Of a stretch of 64,000 nucleotides of DNA, positions 59,008 through 64,000 are shown piece after piece. The notes beneath the pieces were generated by a model. It was not told the DNA's origin and made no database searches. It worked only from the letters and a program-made list of their open reading frames with translations. Where the stretch lies: contig NZ_CP007446.1 in assembly GCF_000600005.1 (NCBI RefSeq), forward strand, positions 1,948,894 to 2,012,893. The letters are read 5' to 3'. Each line of letters begins with the position of its first letter. Positions within the stretch are counted from its first letter, which is position 1. Made by a program: the position numbers and the translations under genes. Source of the DNA: Snodgrassella alvi wkB2. GTDB lineage: Bacteria; Pseudomonadota; Gammaproteobacteria; Burkholderiales; Neisseriaceae.

Positions 59008-59883
59008 TTATTCAGCATCCTGAATATACTTTACCAGCAATGCAGTTTCATCATCCAGCTGTTCTTCTTCCTGATTGAGAAATAAATAAACCGGTGTTGC
59101 ACGGCACATACCCTGGCGCAATGGCAATAATTTTAATTCTCCGCAGACCAGTTGATTTTTAATCCGTTCTTCCGGCAGCCAGCCATACCCCACCCCCTGA
59201 CTGACTGCCTCAATAGCTGTTTCAATCGTGGTGAATGTCCAGTTTTCAGATGCAGTAATCTGCCTGTAAGGCAGTTGCTGTTGTTCACGACTAACAATTT
59301 CAATCAGCGGATAACGCATCAGAACATCCTGACTCAATGGTGCCGGTAAATCCAGTAAAGGGTGCGAATGCCGCACAACTGCTACAAAATTCACCTCCAG
59401 CAATAACTTACCCTGCCTCATCATCTCAGCACTTGGGGTGATAATATAAACATCCGCCTGCCGCTGTTGCAAAATAGCACAACTTTCACTGCGCAATACC
59501 TCTGTGAGATGTATCTGAGTAGACGGATAAGCCTGCTGAAAACAGCGCAATGCTGAAAACAGACGATCTTTAGGAAAAATACTGTCTACTACCAGGTCTA
59601 ATCTTGCCCGCTCTCCGCGTTTCAGAGCCCGGGAACGATTTTCCAGTGCTTCAAACCCCTGCAACAGTGGTAATGCCTGTGCCAGCAACTGCTGTCCGGA
59701 TGCCGTCAGTTCTGCACGACGGCCGACAATAGTTAATAGCGTTACCCCCAGACGCTCCTGCATCAGCGTCAGCTGATAACTTAGCGAAGACTGGCTGCGA
59801 TTAAAAGCTTCAGCGGCGCGGGCAAAACTGCCGTAACTGACTACGGCCTGCAATAACTGCCATTGCTCCAGCGTTGTTTTCAT
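59008..59883 (-). CDS. LysR-type regulator, probably of padC
   Basis: A 291-residue LysR protein: N-terminal winged helix (LLQAVVSYGSFARAAEAFNR, then SQSSLSYQLTLMQERLG), followed by a periplasmic-binding-like effector domain with DLVVDSIFPKDRLFSALR and EAVSQGVGYGWLPEE. Divergent from padC with 120 bp between, which suggests control of phenolic acid decarboxylation. Other bacteria use PadR repressors for padC, so a LysR partner would be a different solution. The palindrome GGTTTAAACC (59910-59919) lies in the shared promoter region. Confidence 0.85.
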   Translation of the reverse strand: MKTTLEQWQLLQAVVSYGSFARAAEAFNRSQSSLSYQLTLMQERLGVTLLTIVGRRAELTASGQQLLAQALPLLQGFEALENRSRALKRGERARLDLVVDSIFPKDRLFSALRCFQQAYPSTQIHLTEVLRSESCAILQQRQADVYIITPSAEMMRQGKLLLEVNFVAVVRHSHPLLDLPAPLSQDVLMRYPLIEIVSREQQQLPYRQITASENWTFTTIETAIEAVSQGVGYGWLPEERIKNQLVCGELKLLPLRQGMCRATPVYLFLNQEEEQLDDETALLVKYIQDAE

Positions 59884-59909
59884 TACTTAATCAATCGAAA
59901 TTTTGGAAC

Positions 59910-59919
59910 GGTTTAAACC
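59910..59919. promoter_or_regulatory. Palindrome between the LysR gene and padC
   Basis: GGTTTAAACC, a 10-bp perfect palindrome 27 nt upstream of the LysR gene's start and 84 nt before padC. Candidate regulator site; no proof. Confidence 0.35.
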
Positions 59920-60003
59920 AATATTAGCGTTATTCATCAGATAAATACAGGTTTACACTTCATTTGTTTTATTCAGATTAACTTCAATTCAAAAGGTGAA
60001 AAA

Positions 60004-60507
60004 ATGCCTGCATTTGATACTGCCGATTTAAGTAACATTCTTGGTAAACATCTGGTTTATACCTACGACAATGGCTGGAACTACGAAGTTTATGTTAAAA
60101 ATGCCACTACCATCGATTATCGTATTCATAGCGGTCTGGTGGGTAACCGCTGGGTAAAAGATCAGAAAGTTTATCTGGTACGCGTAGCAGCCGGCGTATA
60201 TAAAATTTCATGGACAGAACCTACCGGTACAGATGTCAGCCTGATTATCAATCTGGAAGACAAATTATTTCACGGCACCATCTTCTTCCCGCGCTGGGTA
60301 ATGAATAATCCCGAACATACTGTTTGTTTCCAGAACGAGCATATTGCACAAATGGAAGCTTATCGTGAAGCGGGCCCAGTTTATCCGACAGAAGTTATTG
60401 ACGAATTTGCTACCATTACTTTTATTGAAGATTGCGGCGAAAATAATGAAAACGTTATTAACTGTCCGGCCAGCGAATTACCGGCAGACTTTCCGCATCA
60501 CCATTAA
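60004..60507 (+). CDS. padC: Phenolic acid decarboxylase
   Basis: Cofactor-free enzyme turning ferulic, p-coumaric or caffeic acid into vinyl phenols. The 167-residue protein matches the family along its length. The active-site set is all present: Tyr19 and Tyr21 in LVYTYDNGW, Tyr27, Arg49 in GNRWVKDQ and Glu72 in WTEPTGTD, in the same spacing as the Bacillus enzyme. FFPRWVMNNPEHTVCFQNEH is the later conserved block. AAAAGGTG precedes the ATG. It is preceded by a divergent LysR gene and followed by its own terminator. It likely detoxifies plant phenolics in the habitat. Confidence 0.94.
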   Translation: MPAFDTADLSNILGKHLVYTYDNGWNYEVYVKNATTIDYRIHSGLVGNRWVKDQKVYLVRVAAGVYKISWTEPTGTDVSLIINLEDKLFHGTIFFPRWVMNNPEHTVCFQNEHIAQMEAYREAGPVYPTEVIDEFATITFIEDCGENNENVINCPASELPADFPHHH

Positions 60508-60523
60508 TTACTTATCCTGAGCC

Positions 60524-60553
60524 ACAGGGCAGACGATAAATTGTCTGCCCTGT
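60524..60553 (+). terminator. Terminator of padC
   Basis: ACAGGGCAGAC / GTCTGCCCTGT 11-bp perfect stem, 8-nt loop, followed by a T-rich tail, 17 nt past the stop. Confidence 0.85.
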
Positions 60554-60652
60554 TCTGTTTATTTGGCAAAAACCCCTGTTTTTAAATACAGAAAGATAAC
60601 TATAGTAGCGTTAACACTTAGCATGGTTATTTTTTACTGACCGGTAAAATTA

Positions 60653-60707
60653 TATGTATGGTCTACATTTTAACTATACATAACTCTACATTCGAACTGT
60701 ACATAAA
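60653..60707 (+). repeat. Tandem 23-bp repeat and TATGTAT/ATACATA inverted repeat upstream of a LysR gene
   Basis: Two adjacent copies (60662-60684 and 60685-60707) read TCTACATTTTAACTATACAT and TCTACATTCGAACTGTACAT with three differences in these 20 bases. TATGTAT (60653-60659) and ATACATA (60676-60682) form an inverted repeat across the first copy. Placed about 80-130 nt before the LysR start, they look like regulator binding sites. Confidence 0.5.
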
Positions 60708-60784
60708 AACAACATGCCTCTTTCCTATAACTTAATTATTGTTATACTTTTTAAGCATAAAAAATAGTTGTATGTGAGGTCATT

Positions 60785-61666
60785 TTGGATATCAAAGTAT
60801 TACGTTATTTTCTAGCTCTTGCTAGAGAGGAAAGTATCACTGCGGCTGCTGAGTATTTACATCTGACTCAGCCAACATTATCTCGTCAACTGGCTGAATT
60901 AGAGCAAGAGTTGGGTAAAACCTTATTTATTCGAGGCAGTCGTAAAATTACCTTAACCGATGAAGGTATGCGTTTACGCAAACGTGCTGAAGAAATTTTG
61001 GAATTAGTGCAAAAAACTGAATTAGAGTTTCAAACCTCAGCTGAGGAAATCAGTGGCGATATCTATATTGGCTGTGGTGAAACCCATGCCATGGGATTAA
61101 TTGCTGAGGTTGTTAAGGCATTACAACACGACTATCCGCAAATTCATGTGCATATTTATAGTGGTGATGCTGATGAAGTAACAGAACGTATCGATAAAGG
61201 CTTACTCGATTTTGGATTATTAATTGGTGTGGAAAATATTAGCAAATATGAGTCGTTACTATTGCCCGAAAAAGATACTTGGGGAGTATTAATGCGTAAA
61301 GATAGTCCACTTGCGCATCAAGATGTGATTAGACCTAGCGATTTATGGAACTTGCCACTTATTATCTCTAAACAGAAAGAAGTCGATATCCGAATTACGC
61401 GCTGGTTAAAACGTGATTTAGATAAACTCAATGTGATTGGCTCATATAACCTACTTTACAATGCCTCACTTATGGTTGAAAAAAACATGGGTTATGCATT
61501 AAGTATTGATAAGCTGATTAACACGACTGGTAATAGTCATCTTTGTTTTAAACCTTTAGAGCCACAATTAACGGTTGATATTCACATAGTTTGGAAACGT
61601 TATCAAATTTTTTCAAAAGCAGCTGAAATCGGTTTACAGCGAATGAAACAGGCTTTTTCTCAATAA
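60785..61666 (+). CDS. LysR-type regulator of the NepI-like exporter cassette
   Basis: A 293-residue LysR protein starting at TTG (60785), with GAGG 5 nt upstream; no ATG fits. The winged helix VLRYFLALAREESITAAAEY and LTQPTLSRQLAELEQELGK is followed by an effector domain (GDIYIGCGETHAMGLIAEV). AT-rich codon choice (TTA, GAA, AAA) differs from neighbouring chromosomal genes and looks more like Pasteurellaceae/Orbaceae-type DNA, hinting at transfer. It lies in the same direction as the downstream exporter and truncated esterase. Confidence 0.85.
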   Translation: MDIKVLRYFLALAREESITAAAEYLHLTQPTLSRQLAELEQELGKTLFIRGSRKITLTDEGMRLRKRAEEILELVQKTELEFQTSAEEISGDIYIGCGETHAMGLIAEVVKALQHDYPQIHVHIYSGDADEVTERIDKGLLDFGLLIGVENISKYESLLLPEKDTWGVLMRKDSPLAHQDVIRPSDLWNLPLIISKQKEVDIRITRWLKRDLDKLNVIGSYNLLYNASLMVEKNMGYALSIDKLINTTGNSHLCFKPLEPQLTVDIHIVWKRYQIFSKAAEIGLQRMKQAFSQ

Positions 61667-61687
61667 ATCCCTCTGAATATAGAAGTG

Positions 61688-61712
61688 AGCAAAATGATTC
61701 TCCTATTTTGCT
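61688..61712 (+). terminator. Weak hairpin after the LysR gene
   Basis: AGCAAAAT / ATTTTGCT 8-bp stem, 9-nt loop, 21 nt past the stop, but the following tail is only moderately T-rich. It may be a terminator or leader hairpin of the exporter. Confidence 0.4.
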
Positions 61713-61886
61713 GAGCTTATTCTTATGACTTCTTTTTATTGATATTAATGACATTAAATACAGCTTATACCCATGCTTTTAAGGCATAAATAACCATAAA
61801 ATATAAGTAATTTACATATCTTTAGCTGCTATTTAGACTATGACCCATTCAATTCATTCGTCTTTAATAGAATAATGGGATTAACC

Positions 61887-63095
61887 ATGTCAGATAACAC
61901 ATTAAATTCCCCAAGTACGGCGTATTGGGGAGCAATATTCTCGCTATTTATCGGGGTAACAAGTTTGATTACCGCGGAATTTATTCCCGTTAGCTTATTA
62001 ACACCTATCGCACAAGATTTCAATATTACTGAAGGTCAAGCAGGCCAAAGCGTCACAATGGTGGGGATTTTTGCAGTAGTCACCAGTCTGGTTCTCGCAC
62101 CCATGACCCAAAATATTAATCGTCGGGTAGTATTACTCACTTTTTCTATTTTATTAGTATTATCCAATTTGTTCATTGCTGTTGCGCCTAATTATTTCAT
62201 TATGCTGATTGGTCGAGCGCTATTAGGGATTTGTGTTGGCGGATTTTGGTCAATGGCATCTGCTGTAGTATTACAATTAGCGCCGAGTAAAGATATTCCT
62301 CGGGCATTAAGTATTGTCTATGCCGGAGTGTCGGTTGCAACGATTATTTCACTGCCTCTTGCCAGTTATTTAGGTCATTTAGTCGGTTGGCGTAATGTGT
62401 TTTTTATTGCTGCGGCGTTAAGTTTTATCGCGCTAGTTTGGCAACGGCTTACCCTACCATCTTTACCGCCGCGTGAAAGCACTAATTTTAAAAATATGTT
62501 TGCCCTATTTAAGCAAAATTGGTGTTTTCTTGGCATTATCGGTACAATTTTTAGTTATGGAGGTTATCACCTCTTTTTTACTTATCTGCGACCGTTTTTA
62601 GAGCACAATTTAGCACTACAAGCCGGTCCGTTAACCCTTATTTTATTGGTGTTTGGTATCGCTAATTGCATCGGAACTTTTGTTGCGGGTTTACTACTTG
62701 GCCGATTTTTTAGACCTGTGATGATCGCCATTCATTTAGTCTTAGCCGCTATAGCCATGCTCTTATTTATTAAATATAGGTTTTTAAGTTCTGATAATGT
62801 GGCTATGGATACTACATTAGTGATTGCTTGGGGATTTGTGTTTGGATTTATCCCTGTTGGTTGGTCAACGTGGATCACTCGAACGCTTGCTGATAAAGCT
62901 GAACTGGTTGGTGGATTATCGGTTGCCGCGATTCAATTTTCCATTGGTTTAGCGGCTGGTGTTGGTGGAATGACCTTTGACCAATTAGGGTTTAGTGGCA
63001 TTTTTATCACGGCGACGATTATTTGTATTATGGGTGCCATCATTACCGCCTTGTGTTTTAGTTTATATAAAAAAGCAACAGGCAACCTTGCTTAA
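61887..63095 (+). CDS. MFS exporter, NepI-like (purine ribonucleoside efflux type)
   Basis: A 402-residue twelve-helix DHA1 transporter closely reminiscent of E. coli NepI. The first helix ends AEFIPVSLLTPIAQDFNI, GQAGQSVTMVGIFAV follows, then LLGICVGGFWSMASAVVLQL and the late PVGWSTWITRTLADKAELVGG. NepI exports inosine and related purine ribonucleosides; the actual substrate here is unknown. The ATG at 61887 (with GGGA upstream) is preferred to one at 61875. AT-rich codon use like the upstream LysR gene supports a common foreign origin. Confidence 0.88.
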   Translation: MSDNTLNSPSTAYWGAIFSLFIGVTSLITAEFIPVSLLTPIAQDFNITEGQAGQSVTMVGIFAVVTSLVLAPMTQNINRRVVLLTFSILLVLSNLFIAVAPNYFIMLIGRALLGICVGGFWSMASAVVLQLAPSKDIPRALSIVYAGVSVATIISLPLASYLGHLVGWRNVFFIAAALSFIALVWQRLTLPSLPPRESTNFKNMFALFKQNWCFLGIIGTIFSYGGYHLFFTYLRPFLEHNLALQAGPLTLILLVFGIANCIGTFVAGLLLGRFFRPVMIAIHLVLAAIAMLLFIKYRFLSSDNVAMDTTLVIAWGFVFGFIPVGWSTWITRTLADKAELVGGLSVAAIQFSIGLAAGVGGMTFDQLGFSGIFITATIICIMGAIITALCFSLYKKATGNLA

Positions 63096-63125
63096 TCAAT
63101 CTCATATAGATAAAAAGGATCACAA

Positions 63126-63425
63126 ATAAAATTCAAGTTTACGGCTTTAGTGTTTATGCTAACTTTTGTACAAACAACACTTGCAAACACAGCAGAAGTG
63201 GCTATGCAACATTTTCCAAATCCATCAACAGTGAGTCAGGCATTACAACCTTTAGTCTCTGGCGACACCCCCTTTTGGAATGATCATCCTAAAATTAATG
63301 CCGAATGGCATCAATGGGTCGATACGATTGCTGCCCAAACTTTAAAAACACTCCCTACGTTAAAAGAACGAATGCAAGTCAGTGTTACAGCTACGCAGCT
63401 TGGTTACGTACTGATAAGCTCCTGA
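63126..63425 (+). pseudogene. Truncated alpha/beta-hydrolase (esterase) with lost start codon
   Basis: The reading frame opens with a secretion signal and continues PNPSTVSQALQPLVSGDTPF and FWNDHPKINAEWHQWVDTI. This matches the N-terminal region of acetyl-esterase-like alpha/beta hydrolases, but it stops after about 100 codons, before any GxSxG nucleophile motif or catalytic triad. The codon at the expected start, 9 nt after AAAAGGA, is ATA (63126-63128) where ATG would complete the signal peptide; the first usable codons are GTG 63150 or ATG 63156. Loss of the start and of some two thirds of the gene indicates decay. The last residues before the stop (TQLGYVLISS) do not look family-like, so the break is near 63395. 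Confidence 0.6.
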
Positions 63426-63549
63426 ATACCTGAACTTGGTTTCAGCAAAGCATAGAAACAGTCAAAATTATTTTCTTTCTCAGCTCAACAAAACCACCAA
63501 CACCGTTATTGAACATCATTATTCATGGTTTTTCTATCGCATAAGCTGA
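63426..63549. other. Junction between the broken esterase and the ACT-domain gene
   Basis: 124 bp with no ORF, hairpin or recognisable IS end. The right border of the AT-rich cassette should lie within or just before it. No target-site duplication could be identified by eye. Confidence 0.3.
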
Positions 63550-63960
63550 CTATGATGCCTGACCCAGATTATTCAGAATAACCAAAGCTTGCTGCACATC
63601 ATCATCAGCTACAAAAATATGATCATGATAATAACCGGCTATAACATTACAACTGATATTCTGTTGTGCCAGTGCATGCGCAAATGCAGCAGTCAGCCCG
63701 ACAGCAGCCAGCGAAGAATGCACCATTAATGTAATCCAGCCAGCAATATATTCATAATTCAGCTGATATTCATCAGCAACTGCCTGCGGTAAAACCAGTG
63801 TAGTACCTTCGTTTTCCTGCATAATCGCCACAGCAGCGGTCAGCAATGCTGATGCAGGCTGCTGTACAGTACAAAATACATATTTGCCCGGATTATGCTG
63901 CGGTGAAGCAGATTGCAGCAAAATTTGCAGATTACTTTCACCAGAGATTTTAGCGTCCAT
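63550..63960 (-). CDS. ACT-domain protein of unknown function
   Basis: A 136-residue soluble protein with two ACT-like halves. The segment NPGKYVFCTVQQPASALLTA belongs to the first, and WITLMVHSSLAAVGLTAAFA with NVIAGYYHDHIFV to the second. The pattern SSLxAVGLTAA...NVIAGYYHDHIFV is characteristic of a conserved family annotated as ACT-domain (DUF2241-type) proteins, which probably bind a small ligand such as an amino acid; no enzyme activity is known to me. AGGATA lies upstream of the ATG. It resumes the host-like base composition after the foreign-looking cassette. Confidence 0.8.
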   Translation of the reverse strand: MDAKISGESNLQILLQSASPQHNPGKYVFCTVQQPASALLTAAVAIMQENEGTTLVLPQAVADEYQLNYEYIAGWITLMVHSSLAAVGLTAAFAHALAQQNISCNVIAGYYHDHIFVADDDVQQALVILNNLGQAS

Positions 63961-64000
63961 ATCAAAGTATCCTCAGAAACAATCAAACCGGTCATCTAAT

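Overview
The window looks like the chromosome of a beta-proteobacterium of the family Neisseriaceae. Pointers are a tandem pair of neisserial (PorB-type) trimeric porins, an RmpM/OmpA-like cell-wall anchor, a neisserial-type AP endonuclease, a yceD-rpmF / plsX-fabH-fabD-fabG cluster, and both RNase E and RNase G. The sequence is clearly AT-rich by eye (not computed). Some terminators carry a 'GCTGCCTGA' core resembling a variant neisserial DNA-uptake sequence; the canonical GCCGTCTGAA was not seen. Genes for organic acids (AtoDAEB, DctA), dihydroxyacetone and plant phenolic acids (PadC) would suit a host-associated gut Neisseriaceae such as Snodgrassella, but the genus is inference.

Layout: 0.2-0.5 kb, end of an unknown gene and tRNA-Asn/tRNA-Lys. 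1.0-8.5 kb, a complete short-chain-fatty-acid module: sigma-54 promoter with upstream palindromes and an IHF-like site, atoDAEB, then the AtoS/AtoC two-component system. 8.8-11 kb, xthA, pyrE, dedA. 11-14.3 kb, two porins with a candidate small RNA between them. 14.8-31.9 kb, rne, rluC, galU, dhaKL, sppA, pyrD, rng, cysE, tRNA-Met, ychF, tyrS, argG. 32-35.7 kb, an accessory patch: decayed gene, unknown protein, PhyH-type dioxygenase, permuted-papain lipoprotein. 36-38.2 kb, rmpM and cysB. 38.3-45.7 kb, the fatty-acid/phospholipid cluster with an inserted glycosyltransferase gene, rpmF, yceD, maf and a short RsmI-like methyltransferase. 45.8-47.5 kb, tRNA-Pro and dctA. 47.7-56.8 kb, minus-strand housekeeping genes metG, ubiJ, LOG, pheA, a Bcr-type MFS gene, argF, dapE, alr. 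57-59 kb, a dadA/alr unit divergent from an Lrp-type regulator. 59-60.5 kb, padC with a divergent LysR regulator. 60.7-63.4 kb, a likely foreign LysR / NepI-like exporter / broken esterase cassette. The right edge holds an ACT-domain protein.

The best leads are the sigma-54/IHF/upstream-palindrome control region of the ato operon, the candidate sRNA between the porins, the SD-sequestering hairpin in the rne leader, the palindrome cluster between lrp and dadA, and the LysR-NepI cassette with its tandem 23-bp operator-like repeat and a neighbour whose start codon appears to have become ATA. No CRISPR array, prophage or intact insertion sequence was seen. All family assignments come from reading motifs; no database search was run.
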